Shown: positions 11,501 to 26,500, numbered from the stretch's first letter. The stretch is DNA of 60,000 nucleotides from Diphasiastrum complanatum (GCA_029204225.1 CM055095.1:21199348-21259347), one strand, 5' to 3'. The notes: generated by a model from the sequence alone, not told the origin. Translations and numbers: made by a program.

Positions 11501-14500
11501 AAGAAACAAGATTACAGTAAAACAGGAAATAGTGCTAGGCACAAGGAGAGTCAAGCATCATAGATGTCTCTCTGGAAAAAAAATGATGTAAAGTATGTTG
11601 TGGCACTGTCTCTGAGCGAGCTGCGTCTCTCTGTTGTCGAGTGGATGATCGGTGGTGTCTATGCTGTCATGAAGCTGTAGGCTGTGGCCTACGGGCTGGC
11701 TGTCTCTTTGGTAGACGACACTGTCTCTGCTGTCTATGTATGGTGGCATCTAGAATCTCAGCCTCTCCATCAGAATCACTACTCTCCTGCCTCTGTCTCC
11801 AACGGGATAGACACTCATGTATGCTCAGCTGTATCAAGGGGGAGGTGTCAGCGTCAAGACTCGCCATACGCAAGTCTATCATCTCCCGGATCATCAACGC
11901 AACACATCTTAGTCCTCATACGATATCAAGGTAGAGAGTGCAAATGGATGATCTCGTATCAGAGCACTTTCCTTGGCAGATATGATTTTTCTACATGAGG
12001 GCACCCATCTGCAACTTACACTTTCAGCCCACGGATCAACGTTTTTGCAGGGTTTCGTCGCCATTTGGAGGAAGACCAACGCCGATTTCCAGCGCCCATT
12101 TGTAGCCCACCTATTGTCAATTTTTTCAGCCCATTTGCAACGCCCAGCTAGTTCAGTGCCCATTTGCAGCCCACCACCTATCGCCCATTTTCAGCGCCCA
12201 TCTCCAGCCACTTTCAACAGCCATTTCTAGCCACTTTTAGTGCCCACTTCTAGCTATTTTCAGCGCCCATCTCTGCCTATTTTCAGCACCCATCTCCAGC
12301 CATTTCCAGCACCCATTTTCCCCATGGTTTGTCTTCATCTTTTAGGAATTTGTGTCCCTATACATCTTCTATTGTCACCTATTTCTGGCCATATTTCCCA
12401 GCCATTGCCTCCTCTACGTTGGTGATAGTTTTCAGCATTTCTACAAACTTTTTTTATTAGCGGCATGGACACCTATCTTCAACCACCATTATCGTGCCTT
12501 AATCACACCTTCAGAGGTATTTTTCCCAGCATTGTTTTCTCGTTTCCTAGCTTCAATTCTTGCTAGTCAATGTCACAAGCCAGTCTCTCCAAGCTCGTGA
12601 ATCCTAGAAGCCGGTGTGTAGAATGAACCTCCCAACCATAGGCACCCCCTCCTTGAGTCCTTCTACCTGCTATTCCCGTCAACTGGCACATGGCATCCAC
12701 CTGTGCACTTGGCATGCCTAGCCCCTGTGACCTGTGAATACTGAGTGACTCATAGGGTACCACCCCCGTGCCCCGCCAAAGACCTGTGACCCTCTTGATC
12801 ACCCCGACTACTTGCCGGCTAGCATCTCGTCACTGACGACTAGGGTCCCGACGGTCAAGACACACCGCATCTCTGACAACTTGTCAGGCAGACACACCGG
12901 GTCACTGCTCGTGACGCACCGGTCCCAACTTGGGACTGATGTCCTCCTCGGTCACTGGCCCTTGCCAATACTTGGCCTCAGGCCCTCAGGTGACCGGCCG
13001 TGCCAAGGTCATGATAGAGTCGTAACTGACTCTAACAATCCTTCCCTCCTCTGGCAAGTCATCGGTTCTCAATGACAAACTCTAGGTAAGACTTCTGCAA
13101 CGCCTGTCGCGTCTCCCAGGTAGCATCTGACAACGGATGCCCTTTCCAGGTTACTAGATACTCTTGAAGGAGACGATTCCGCAATCGTCGCTCCCTTCGA
13201 TCTAGGATTTTGTCTGGCCCATAACCTGTGGTGTCTTTCTCCTCAAGAGACACTAGACCTTCCAGGCTGTCGCCATCGTGCAAACATTTCTTCAGTTTGC
13301 TAACATGGAATACTGGATCCACCTTGCATCCAACAGGTAGTTGTAGCTTATAAGCTACTTGGCTCACCTTCTTAATAATCAACCATGGTCCACAATACCT
13401 AGGAGATAACTTGGCGCACTTTCCTGTGCGTAGCACCTTCGACTTCGAAGGGACTAGTAAATACACCCAATCTCCATTCTCAAATTCTCGATAGGTACGG
13501 TTCTCACGAGCATAACTCTCTGCCCTAGCTACAGCTTTGGACAAGTTATCTCGTGCCAACTCTAGCTTCTGCTGCATCTGAGCCAAAACTCTACAGCACT
13601 AGGTACCCTATGTGAAATCCCTATGATTGCAGGACTCAGTGGCCTGAAACCATAATTGAGCTCAAATGGACTCAATCCAGTGGACGCATGTCTCTTATCA
13701 TTGTACACGAACTCCAATAGCGGTAAATGCTTTACCCAGTCTGTTTACGTACTACTCACATATGCCCTAAGCATATCTTCCAAGATCTGATTCACTCGCT
13801 CTATCTGGCCATCCGTCTGAGGATGCTCAGAGCTACTCATCCGCAACTGTGTTCCCAACTTGGCGAACACCTCAATCCAGAAATTTCCCGTAAACTTGGG
13901 ATCCCTGTCAGAAACTATGGACTTCGGAAGACCATGTAACCTGAAAATATTCTGAATAAACAACTCAGCCACTTGCGGAGCTGTGACCTTCTTGGTCGTT
14001 GCAATGAAATGAGCCATCTTGGAAAACCTGTCTACCACTACCATAACGGAATTGTCCATTCTGGGTCTTGGGTAGCCCAACAATAAAATCCATAGAGATG
14101 CTTTCCCACCTTCCTGTAGGTATCTCAAGTGGATGTAGCAAGCCCGGGGGACTTACTCTCTCGGCCTTGTTCACCTGACAAGCCGTGCAACACTAGACAT
14201 ACTCTCTTACATCCCGCTGCAATCGTGGCCATAAGACTCTATCATGACCTTGGTACGGCCAGTCACCTGAGGGCCTGAGGCCAAGTATTGGCAAGGGCCA
14301 GTGACCGAGGAGGACATCAGTCCCAAGTTGGGACCGGTGCGTCACGAGCAGTGACCTAGTGTGGCCGCCTGACAAGTTGTCAGAGATGCGGTGTGTCTTG
14401 ACCGTCGGGACCCTAGTCGTCAGTGACGAGATGCTAGCCGGCAAGGAGTCGGGGTGACCAAGAGGGTCACAGGTCTTTGGCGGGGCACGGGGGTGGTACC

Positions 14501-17500
14501 CTATGAGTCACTCAGTATTCACAGGTCATAGGGGCTAGGCATGCCAAGTGGACTGATCACCCACGGGTGGATGCCATGTGCCAGTTGACGGGAATAGCAG
14601 GTAGGACTCAAGGAGGGGGTGCCTATGGTTGGGAGGTTCATTCTACACACCAGCTTCTAGGATTCACGAGCTTGGAGAGACTGGCTTGTGACAATAAAAT
14701 GTGGTCGCTGATGCACTATCTCGTATACTGCATCAGATGAGCTTTACTGTGCTTGACAGTGGTCTCATGGAGGAGATTAAGAAGGCTCAAGAAAAGGACC
14801 CGCATTGTCAGCGTGTGTGGCCTAATGCGCACAAGGTAGTTGACCAAACGGAAGAGTCAGTCGAGGCTGTCGCTTCCGTAGAGGCACACACCAATACATA
14901 TTTAACATACACCGTGAAGGATGGTATGTTATTGAGAAATGGAAAAGTTTTTGTGCCAGACGTGAAGGATCTTCTTCGTAAGATACTTCATGAATGCCAT
15001 GATAGTCCCTGCGTAGGGCACCCTGGTATTGATAAGACCAGTGAGCCTTTGAGAAGGCATTATTTCTGGCCACGTTTTCAGCGGGATGTAAGAGAGTATG
15101 TCTAGCATTGCACGGCTTGTCAGGTGAACAAGGCCAAGAGAGTAAGTCCTCCGGGCTTGCTACATCCACTTGAGATACCTGCAGGAAGGTGGGAAAGCAT
15201 CTCTATGGATTTTATTGTTGGGCTACCCAAGACCCAAAATAAATTCAATTAGCAGTAGGTCGCCCTCCTACTAGGCCCAATCTGAAACTTTAACAGCAGA
15301 AATCGGAGATAAATCGGAGAAGTTATGTCCAATCCAAAAATCTGATAATTTCTACACTCTCTCTCTAGAACGAAGTTTTCAAGACTCTGATACCAATTGT
15401 CACAAGCCAGTCTCTCCAAGCTCGTGAATCCTAGAAGCCGGTGTGTAGAATGAACCTCCCAACCATAGGCACCCCCTCCTTGAGTCCTTCTACCTGCTAT
15501 TCCCGTCAACTGGCACATGGCATCCACCTGTGCACTTGGCATGCCTAGCCCCTGTGACCTGTGAATACTGAGTGACTCATAGGGTACCACCCCCGTGCCC
15601 CGCCAAAGACCTGTGACCCTCTTGGTCACCCCGACTACTTGCCGGATAGCATCTCGTCACTGACGGCTAGGGTCCCGACGGTCAAGACACACCGCATCTC
15701 TGACAACTTGTCAGGCGGCCACACCGGGTCACTGCTCATGACGCACCGGTCCCAACTTGGCACTGATGTCCTCCTCGGTCACTGGCCCTTGCCAATACTT
15801 GGCCTCAGGCCCTCAGGTGACCGGCCGTGCCAAGGTCATGATAGAGTCGTAACTGGACTCTAATAGTCAAGCCCTTTTCAGCCCCTTAATTGGCTGTCCT
15901 ATTCCATTTTTCTTGGCTGTTTTTGTACCTTTTCGGTGTTTTTTGGAAGATAGACTAAGTTGGGGTCCTCTCCCTCATGTTTTGTATTTTCCTTATCACC
16001 TATAGCTACTTCTTCAGTGGACGATCTACCACAGAGTTCTTTATACGATCGTTTTACCTGTTTCACCCCTATGATACTCAAAATATGCTCAGAAAGCCCC
16101 AAATCACCTCTGAATCGTCCCAAAACCCTATTATATAATAGCAAGTACCATATCCTTGGAGATTCCCAAGTCACGAAGCCGCTCGACGGTACGTGGTATG
16201 AGGTGTGAGGTCTTAGAACATGCCGGGATGACTTGCAAATGGAAATGATTTCATTCATTATCACACCAGGGCTGGCGATGTGAGGTTGATTTGCGACGAA
16301 AAGGTTTACAAGGGAAAGAGAGACAGGCGGCAGTATGGAGGGTTAGGTTGTCGCTTCTGATTAGCGTAAAATTGGGCTCTATCCTGAGCCATTTTTACGT
16401 TATCGCGAGTAACAAGCAACATTTCTTGCATATCATGCAGGAAATCAACCGCCACTTTAACCTTGAGGCCTTTGAGGCCAACGGAGATTGGAGCTCTAGG
16501 CTGAAAACCCTACAAAGTGAATGGAATAAAACCCGTCACAAAATGTTTTGCGCTGTTATACGCAATCATTGGGAGATACCTTTCCCAATTCAACTGTCTC
16601 CTGGAAACATATGTACGAAGCATACCTTCCATAGATTGGTTCAGCCTTTCGGTTTGACCCTCCGATTCAAGATGATCTATAGATCCTAGACTTAAGGTGG
16701 TCTCCAATTTCTCAAAGACCGCTTGCCAAAATAGACAATGAATTTAGAATCCTGATCACTAACAATATCATTCGACAAACCAAACAACCTGAACAACTTT
16801 TCCATGAAAAGTTGTGCAAGTTCTGAAGCTTTGACAAACTACTTGGTTGGAATGAATTGCACCATCTTGGTTAGTCTGTCAACTATAACCCAAATAGCAA
16901 CATTTTGCTTCCTCATAAATTAGCAGTTTTTTGGAAACTAGTCAAATTTTGTGTAGCGAGTTGGATTTGATAGCTATCCTCAATCCCAAAATCTCAGAGA
17001 AAAATGATTTGTTCAACAATCCCAATATTGTTTTGAAATTTGAGCAACCCAAAACTACGTAGAAAATTCTCGTTGGTCATACCCACGCCAATATTCACTT
17101 TATGCAGTTCCTTATCAAATGGAATAAGCGCCTTGTCATTTCTTTTCACTGTACCATCAAGGAGAAGTAACAGGAGGTATGGAGTGGCAGATCAAACTCC
17201 GAGCTCAAGGGAGACCTGGAACAGCAAAGAAGCTTGGATTCTGGTTGATTCTGCAGGAATCAATGTAGGGCTTGCAGGTGTAATTTATACAGGACAGAAT
17301 TTTACATGATTCTGGTTAGTGAGGAAGGACTACAGTGTTGAACTAATCACCAATCCTTCATAGAGCAAGAACAAAAACAAATTTTCACGAGTCCAACTCT
17401 ATCCAGCACTTTTTCATGAACAATAAAGCACACCCATATGGCTATATCAATTGGAAGACAAAAAACGTTGAAGTTATGAATCCTTGAGATGTGAATATAA

Positions 17501-20500
17501 ACATGTGCTTCCAACATATTTGTAAAGAAAGGAATTTCTCACCTGCAGTTGCTTAAATTTCACAAGGTAAACGCTAGAATCTGCATATTGTGGGTTGTTG
17601 CTCACATAGCTTTCAAGTTCCAACATGTCCCCGACAAATCAGCCATGCAGACATGCAAAAACAATGTAACTCTGTCACCACCAACTTGCAAAACAGAACA
17701 GTCCAAGTGTGTCTAAGGTAAAGATGATAGACCTACATCTTCAAGCTATTCAGACAGAAAGTTTTCACAGTGAACAAAATGGACACAGCCACAAACACAC
17801 AATTTGGCCAACAGATGTTGACGTCTTTTCGTCTTCAGACATCAAATAAACACCACAATGTCAGAGTCCTTGCTGCTACCAGATTTTAAGAACTGCAGAA
17901 GATTCCTAGCAGTAGTAAGCTTTGCCTTTGGCTTCAAGGAATTGAGTATCTGAGTATCAAAATTGTTGTTTGCCAAAAATCTAGAGAAACTAAAGCCAGC
18001 AATTAAAACTCACGATATGCATTCATCAAGGCGCTTCAACAAAGGAAGAAAATGACCACTTCCAACATTCATAGTTGGTGAATAAAACTGTGCTGCTATC
18101 TGCCAAACAGTAACATACAAGAGGGGTCAGGTCCTCATCTTCCGAAACCATGAATCGTATGCCCATAAATATATTGTACTCACACACAAAGATTGATAGC
18201 ATTTGAGAATGATAAAAATAAGCACCAGTGAAAAGCAAAGAAGCAATCTCCTAAAACAAAAGCCACAGGATTTCCTCATTTAACTATTCAAGCCTTGCAA
18301 CAAAGCTGCAATCTCCTTGTGATTAGGTTTATTTGATAAACTGTTTAAAGGGCAACGACAATATGTAAATAGCTGCTCTTTCCATTCCTTGAAAACATAC
18401 ATGTTTGCTTGACTGCGACTAGAAAATATCCAGGGCACAATGAAGTCATTGCAACATTCTTCATTCAGCATTCATGAAAAGAACACATCATTGTTGCACA
18501 AACAAAATACTGTACATTCTAAATCAACACTTTTTCTGGGCCTTAAATACACTGGAATAACATTATATGTATTTTCTTCACCTCTACTTTTTCTGCTCTC
18601 TGCTTCTTGCATCTTTATTTTTAACTTCCAATTCTTCATCAAATGATAAGCCAATAAGCTTACAAAAGATCCCCCAAGCTGATGCTTGAAAATTCATTTT
18701 CCATTACATGTTCCTGAAACTACATCAATAAATGCATGTATATCCTTTATCTTCTACCTCTTCTTTTGAGCCTAGCATAGCAGTCTCTACCATCCGAAGT
18801 AATCGAGGGCCAGTGATCTATCAGCTGTGTCCAGAACTTGAACCATACCAGTTGATGGTTCACTTGATGCATACAGATAGTATATCTTCATAAAGAAGAT
18901 AAATATATTGCAAACCCTTGTGTGTCTTTAGGCTACAAAAGGTTGAAAATCTCAATTTGGAAATTAAAGCGTATGATTATTGCATATAGTCACTGCAGGC
19001 CATTATGTATGAAATGTGTTAATTTAAGCTAACCAGTGCCTCCTGCTGGAGGTCCAGAACATTCATGTTTGATAGTTGAGCTTGCAAACACTGATATAAG
19101 CAAGGCAATGGGTTGAAAAAGTTAGCAAGTATTGTATTTCTCTTGAGGCATGACAGACAGACACTTCTTGAATTATAGCCAGGTTTTCCAAAGCTCATCA
19201 AGATTCATTTTAAGTGAGGAATACATCGAAAGAATCAGGTGCGCAATGCGGCAACAATTTACTACTCTCTTCTTAGAATATATTTTGTTTAACTTCTGTC
19301 GCTTGTGCCCTCTTGGGCATGGGCATTAATGATGGTGATATTCCAAGATATCGTCATCTATTGTCCAATATTACATTCAACAGCAAGCATTGTCGTAAAC
19401 GTGTTTAAATGAAAATTACAGCGCTCATGCTGAAAAAGATGAAAACATTGGGATCTCCAGACTCTTCTGTATTGAAGGTTTTATTCCTATACATCATATA
19501 GCATTTACAACTACTAAAGAGAATCCTTCGTTCACCCAAAAATGATATTGTCATAAATGTCATACATATCCAGCAGCCTTCAACAAACATTGGCTCCGTC
19601 AATATCAATTATTAACTGCACTATTCACATCGATTATTATTTCACATCAATACAGAGTGAAGCAAATATGTGAATACACTTCTTTTGAAAAAAAAACAAT
19701 CAGATCAGAAACAAGGAGATTGGAAATTATTCACATGCACATAAAACAGAGATGAAGGCCCACTTGAGCATAAGCCCACCTATCAAGAGCAGTTTCTTCA
19801 ACGGACATGTGGGCTAGCTACTTTGGTAACTACATCTACAGATGTCTTATAATCTAAACAGGAGCAATGGGCTGATTTTAGCCTAATTATGTTAATTTCC
19901 TTGGAAACTCGATGGTGTCCTTCTGTTATCACACCTCAGGTTTACTGGAAGAGATACATGCAACTCAACACACGATCCAGGAGGACATAGAGAACACGGT
20001 ACACATACGGCAAAAGGATTCAGATCGAAATGCTTCTAAAGGTGTATTTGCTTCTTTTGAGGATTATAAAGCATTACGTTTTCCAGCTCGTCGAAGTAAT
20101 TAAGCTTGCTTCTTAAAGCATCTGCAAATTCTACAAGCCTATCTTTCTCCATCACCTGCCATCAATCAATGAAAGAATACAATGATCAGGCTTAACAGTA
20201 AAGAAAAACCAAAGATGGAATTGAACAGAAACCAGATAACTGTAATTTTGTTGCTTAAAAACGAAAAAAAAAAAAAAATCCTCCTAATTTGTCACACATT
20301 TATTCTGTCCACTTTATTGGAATGCCAATATTCCAACTACTACTCAAATCAAAGGGCAAGTATAAGACGAGAAACAATTATTATTCAGAATCTTACCCAA
20401 GACATGTCACCAGGAACAACATCATTTTAAAAAAACTGCTTCTCCAGGCTCTAAAAAGAACACTACTACCATATAAAAGTACAATAGTCCTTTGTGACTT

Positions 20501-23500
20501 TGAAAGTAATGCTTGCTTGAAAGTCGAATTAGCTACCATATTTCTTGTCAATGCTTTTGTACAGAATTATGGCACTAATTTGAAGTCACCGCATAATTGT
20601 AAAGCTATGACACTGCTTGATGGAGAAGTTCCTAATCTGAATCACTGCAAACTTCAAAGCTACTTTTACACAGCCCCCAAGAGTCTGAAAGGAATCATAT
20701 TGCCAAAATGTCTATATAGAACATAAATATGTGAACAGTCAATTAACAACAGGAATTCTATTTTAACAATCAAATGCTTGGTTATTTTTAGCTGCCACGT
20801 TTTTCTCTCTAGATTTATTGGCTTCATATAGGTTGTAGTAAAGGGATTGGCTCTATTTCCCATTTCTCGAACTCATATACCTAGGGATGAAGCATGCGTT
20901 TTGGGGCAATGATCAATACCCTTTCATCTGGATACTTGGCCAGGCAGCTCTGCAAGACCCTAAACCATGACAAGGCTGCATCAAGACCTGGAAACAAGGG
21001 TGCAGCTATATGTTGCAACAAGTTTTTGTGGTACCAAAAAGAACCTTTTTCTGGTACCGGATCATAGCAACATAGATAAGCAAAAATAGGTAGGAATGAA
21101 TTCTAAGCCCTAGCATAAAATTGCATCGAATGGAAACTTAATAGACAAAGAATACAATCAACGAATTACTCATACAAAGCAAAGTATATCAACAATATTC
21201 ACATCTGTTAATAAATACAATGCCATACAAGAACTTTGAAAATGATGGGCAAAATGAAACACTCATCAATAGCTTGTAAGATGAACATGTGAGGGCTCGT
21301 AAAATACGAAGCACCATGGCTCAATGCAGGTCTATTTAATGAGTGTAAAAACAAAAAAAAAAATGACTGGTTCGAGAGCTCATTGGTGATATGAAAACTT
21401 GAGCCCTCGATAACGCGATCAAAAGAGGTCAGTTGTCCTCTTAGCCTACTTGCCTCTACCTCGTTGGGTCCCAGCAATAGTACCAAAACCTCCAAATCAG
21501 CCCTTGAGTCTTCTTCCCAACTTTTCGACATTTATGGGCCAATATCCTTAATGCCATCTTGGAGCTGTTCATAGATGTGCTGGGCAATAGTAGCTCTACC
21601 CCTTTGAAAGGCGTCTATTGCTCAAGAAAACATGGTATTCATGCAGCAAGAGACAAGGATGTTGAGGACCAGCCATCACCAAACATCAATCTGTCCATAC
21701 TAGAGCACTTGAACTCCTACCATGCTCCCCTCAACTCGTCTAGCTGACTTGACACTAAGACGAGTTGCCCTCAAGTGTGGTACGCAAGAGCTCTAACCTG
21801 GGGCTCCTATTCTTGGCATCACAAGCTGCAACACTAACCATGACCTCTCTGAATAGGGTGGTATCAACAGTGACGACAGAAAAGTTAAGACCATAGAACA
21901 TATATGCCACAATCCTCTCAGCTACCTCACAAATAGTCCTCATGGACTGTGCAAAGGCTGTGCCTTGGATCTAGGGACCCTCAATGGTACTGCTTGGTAG
22001 TGGGATGTTCAAAGCATTGTCTGCAAAAGGTGCTGCATCAAAGGAGGGGGGACACAAATGGGGCATAGTTACCAGGGAACACGTTCCCCACCCCCTCAGA
22101 ACGCGTTCCCCATGTTCCCACCTACCAGGTGTTCCCAGGAACGCGTTCCCAGGTGGGAACATTCGCGGTGGGAACGCGTTCCCAAGTAGCAAAAGCAAAA
22201 TCTTCTAATCAAATCTGCTTTTTGTGAAGCTTCTCAGTTTTTTGTTGACTGTTACCCATAAAAGGGTTCATATGCCTATATAAAAACCCATCAAACCTAT
22301 CAAGATGCTTGTTTTTGAGAAATAAGGCCAGTTCCATTCCTACACTTTGCTGGTTTTCCAGACTTTCAAACTTATATTTAATGACGTGGCATTCCCACGG
22401 TCCCACATTCCCAAGTTCTCGAAAACGTTCCCGTTCCCAGGGGTCACATTTTCATTTCGTTCACGTTCCCTAGCAACTATGGAATGGGGCTTGGGTGCAA
22501 CACTACCCTAAAAGATGGCATGGCTGGGGGCGCAACAGAGGTGGATGGCTGAATGGTGCTGCGAATGTTGAGAGTGTGGCATGGGTGGATGGTCTAGATA
22601 GTGCAGCAGCAGAGGTGGATGGTCAACTTGCCATAGTGGCATCAAGGTTGGCATTGGGCAAATGCTACCAAGTGATGGGCTTGCTACCCGAGTGATTCTC
22701 AGCCCTGTTGTTGTTGCGACAAAAGCTCTATGAGTTCCTACTGCCACTAGGCTTTAGAAGCCAGCGTTGGCCAAGACTTGTCTTTCCAAAAGTGTCAATT
22801 AAGTGCTAGGAATCCGCATCTCCTACTGATTGGCATACACATATGCCAACGCCCCCAAAGCCATCAGCCTAGTCAAGGTGCTAGGAAACTCATGACAACT
22901 GCCAACACTAGCACCCAAGCTACCACAGCGACTAAATTTGATGTCAATCAGCTCCATCTCCCGCCAAAGACTGAATCTATCTCTTGGCATGGTGGCCACC
23001 ATAATTGAAAAGGAGGAACTAGAAATAAAAGCAAACTCCAAGTCTTACCAACTTAGAATAGGCATAAACATAAAAGATTGGCTAAAATACATGAAAACCC
23101 AAAAGAATGGGCTAGAATCTTAAACTCCTAGACCCTAAAGCCCATGATAGCAATAGTGTATACATTGAGCATAAGCATCAAATATTAGCCACAAATTCTA
23201 CACTCCATTATGGCCTAAAAACCCTAGCATAAGATTATTCACACTTCTACCAAACCAAGGACAGAGTGCTTTTGAATGCTAGCCTTCATTATGGTTGACA
23301 TTTCCTTTCATCACTTGAGAAGAAAATTCTTCAATAAATAACCATAATTAACTAAAAAAGGTCATACCAAAATCTCCTAAGAAAAAGCTTGCAATTACTA
23401 TTATGCAATATCTACATGATTCATGAGCACAAAACCAAGTAATAGGTTCAAAATTATTTCTTCCAAGTGAGCATTAAAGCCTCAAAAAGGTCTTTTCATC

Positions 23501-26500
23501 AACACATTAGCAACATATGGATGAGCAAATTTGAAGGAATCTTGTGTTCCAAGTCAACAATTTTTTTCTATGAAGCTATGGAATTCACCCAGGATATTGC
23601 TTTATGTAAGGCATGATTTTCCAAGATGTTTCGGAATTCTAATAATTCTCAAGGAGCATTTGGAGCATAAACTATAATTTCTCCTCTTTAAAGCTCAACA
23701 ATCATGTATCTATTGGACCATTTGATATATTTGTTGATAGTTTTTAAATTTTAAATATGAAAGTAACTAGTTCCCTTTTGGTGCAATTTGCTAGAGTTGC
23801 CACAGAGTTATGTTGTTCGAATTAAGAAACCGTAAGCAAACCCAAATATTTCATATCAAACTCATTAGATGAATGGGCTTTCACGCTTGCAATCAGCTTC
23901 AAATTGTTACATGTGATGACAAGATCATCTACATAGAACATGACTATGTTCACATCCTCCTCCTTTACATAAAGATGAGAATTTAACTTACAATTATCAC
24001 ATGTTTTGCAAAATAGTACTCAATACGACTATACCATGCCTTGAGCACCTATTTCAAACCGTGCAATGCCTTCTTAAGCTTGAACACTAACAATTTTGGT
24101 AGTAATCACATGAACCACTTAGTAATAGTTCAAAGGCAGCTTCATCTGCATTTGCATCTTCTTTGGCACATGCATTTGCATTGCAACAAAAATGACAAGA
24201 AGTGAGCTAGAAAAGTCCATCTATGTGAGTTTAGACATATGCTAATTGGTGACATCCTAGAGGGATTGTCGCCTAGAAGGAATCTTGAGCATGGTATTGA
24301 GCTGGTTCCAAAGGGGCAAGTCCAATATGTTGGAAAATAAGCTATGCACTAGTCGAATAACTATTCAACGGTGATTGTCGATTGGGATAGTCGATAGTGG
24401 TAGCGATAGTAAATGTAATAACAAAACCGATTCACTACTATCAAAAGTACAACTTTACTATCATTCACAAGTGCGGAAAATGAAGTGGATCGTTATGCCA
24501 GTATTTAAAACCAGAAACTTAGATCATAATAAGCGGGAATAATAGAAACAATAGAACAAGATAAGTAGCGAAAGTAGTCTGTATTGATGATGATGAATTA
24601 CAAATGCTTGATGCTTCCGCTGCCTACTTTGATTGCACTATGATAATAGCGCATCTTTTTCTGCTATAAATTTCGCTCTTACACAAACTGTAAGTGCAAT
24701 AGCTTATTACTAATTAATCTACGCCTATGGCGGAACAAAGAGGAGAAGAAGAAGCATGATGAACTTTTAACTTGATTCAACTTTGAAGAACTTAAAAATT
24801 AATCTCGCCTATTGATCTATTTATAGTTTTTGATTGCACAGCCCTAACGGAATGCGTCGTTTATCCACATAGCAGGTGCCACGTGGGGCTTCGGGATCAA
24901 CCAAAACAGTCAAAGTTCTGCAAAGTAGCTGATTTGTATGGACTTCCAAAGTCCAATATTGTTTGACAAAGATCCCAAATTTAAAGGAAGTCTCTAGATA
25001 GAGGTGTTCACCAAGATGGGAACATGGTTGTGGATGAGTAGTATTGAGCATCCTCAAACAGATGGCCAAACAGATAGGGTCAACCAGATCTTGGAAGACA
25101 TGCTTCAGGCTTATGTAAGTGATACATAGACAAATTGGGTTAAGAATTTACCCTTGGTAGAGTTTGTGTATGATGATAAGAGATGCATCCACAGAATTGA
25201 GCCCTTTTGAACTCAACTATGGTTATAGGTCAGTCATCCCCGCAACTATACAAATTCTGCATAAGCTACCTAGCATTGCAAAGTTTTTTACCAAATGTAG
25301 CAGAAGCTAAAAACAACATGAGCGAATTTGTCTAAGGCAATGGTTGGGGCAGAAAGTAACACTCGTGAGAACCGTACCTATCAAGGAGATGAGACAAGAA
25401 ATTGGCTATATCTACTGATCCCTTCCAATTCGAAGGTGCTACACATGAGAAAGTGTGCCAAGGTATCTCCCAGGTATTGTGGACCATGGCCTTCAAGCTA
25501 GCAAGTCCTAACCTAACAAAAAACCAGCCTCAACAAGATAAAATGGGTCAAGGCCCTTGGGTCCAAGTGCACTAGTTAATAGATAGTTGTGTAAGGCATA
25601 AACTTGGCCATTGCTCCAACAACATCATTCCGAGTTCTAACATTGCAAAATTGATGTTCGTAAAACCCTATATAGAATCTCCTTTTTATTTTCTTAACAT
25701 TTTTTATTACTTCTACATAATTTTTAACCCATTTAGTGTATGTCAATAGGTTGTCCAAAATAAGGCCTCCTATATTACGCTTTCAATATTGTCGATACTT
25801 AGCATTAGTAATATTTGGGAAATTTGTTAATAATTTGGATCCATATTGTTAATGATTGATAGTTCAATTAAGCTAAAGCTAATCTACAATGCTCTAAGTC
25901 TACTTAACCCTAACCTCTCCAAAATCAACGAAGCCCAAAGAGAATACGTGGGTCTATTTATGTAGAGGAGGGAAGTAGGTCTACGAGTTACAACAAAAGG
26001 CCTTGTTGTAAAGTCTTATGGTCAAAATGAATGGTGGATCCTTACAGCCCCAATCATAATATTCTACTGAATTTCAAATTGTTTCCATCATTGTTCTTGG
26101 CTGGATATTGATTTAGTATTGTGCTCCATTGATCATTTTATTGCAATGATTTTCAGCTTACCAGATGCTTTTATTGTTTTACTGCTAATGACTTTATTCA
26201 TACCTCGCTTGGAACCTTCTAGAGTTCTCACTTGCTAATGGGAATCATCATATATTTGCCACATGTCATAGGTCTCCACCGAGTTGGAAGATCGGACCAC
26301 CTTGTTGGAAAATAAGTTGTGCATTAGTCGAATAACTATTTGACATCAAATTGCCAACTGAATAGTCAATAGTGATAGTGATAGTTAATGTAATAACAAA
26401 ACCGATTCACTACTATCACAAGTACAACTTTACTATCATTCACAAGTGCGGAAAATGGATGACGATTGAATCGTTATGCTAGTATTTAAAATCAAAAACT

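Larger units (their letters stand above)
12571..15865 (-). mobile_element. Rearranged gypsy chromovirus with three LTR copies
   Basis: The whole unit is flanked by GTCAA on both sides (12566-12570 and 15866-15870), the 5-bp duplication expected of a single LTR-retrotransposon integration. Read on the minus strand the order is: 5' LTR, tRNA-Met primer site, short leader, an inverted pol piece (RNase H end to integrase start), an inverted LTR, integrase core, chromodomain, polypurine tract, 3' LTR. Gag, protease and RT are missing. About 180 bp of integrase occurs twice in opposite orientation. It cannot be autonomous. Confidence 0.85.

Noticed and set aside
11953-11967. Degenerate tRNA-iMet primer site TCGTATCAGAGCACT
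   Set aside because: The key TGG is lost, and no LTR end or gag is visible around it.
11558-11998. Cluster of 60-100 codon frames
   Set aside because: Several overlapping frames on both strands, none with a recognisable domain or a clear codon signal.
20988-21065. 75-bp inverted repeat CTATATGTTGC...GCAACATAG with two GGTACC sites
   Set aside because: It resembles the hAT families, but no 8-bp duplication is present and the termini are not CATAG-like in the right place.
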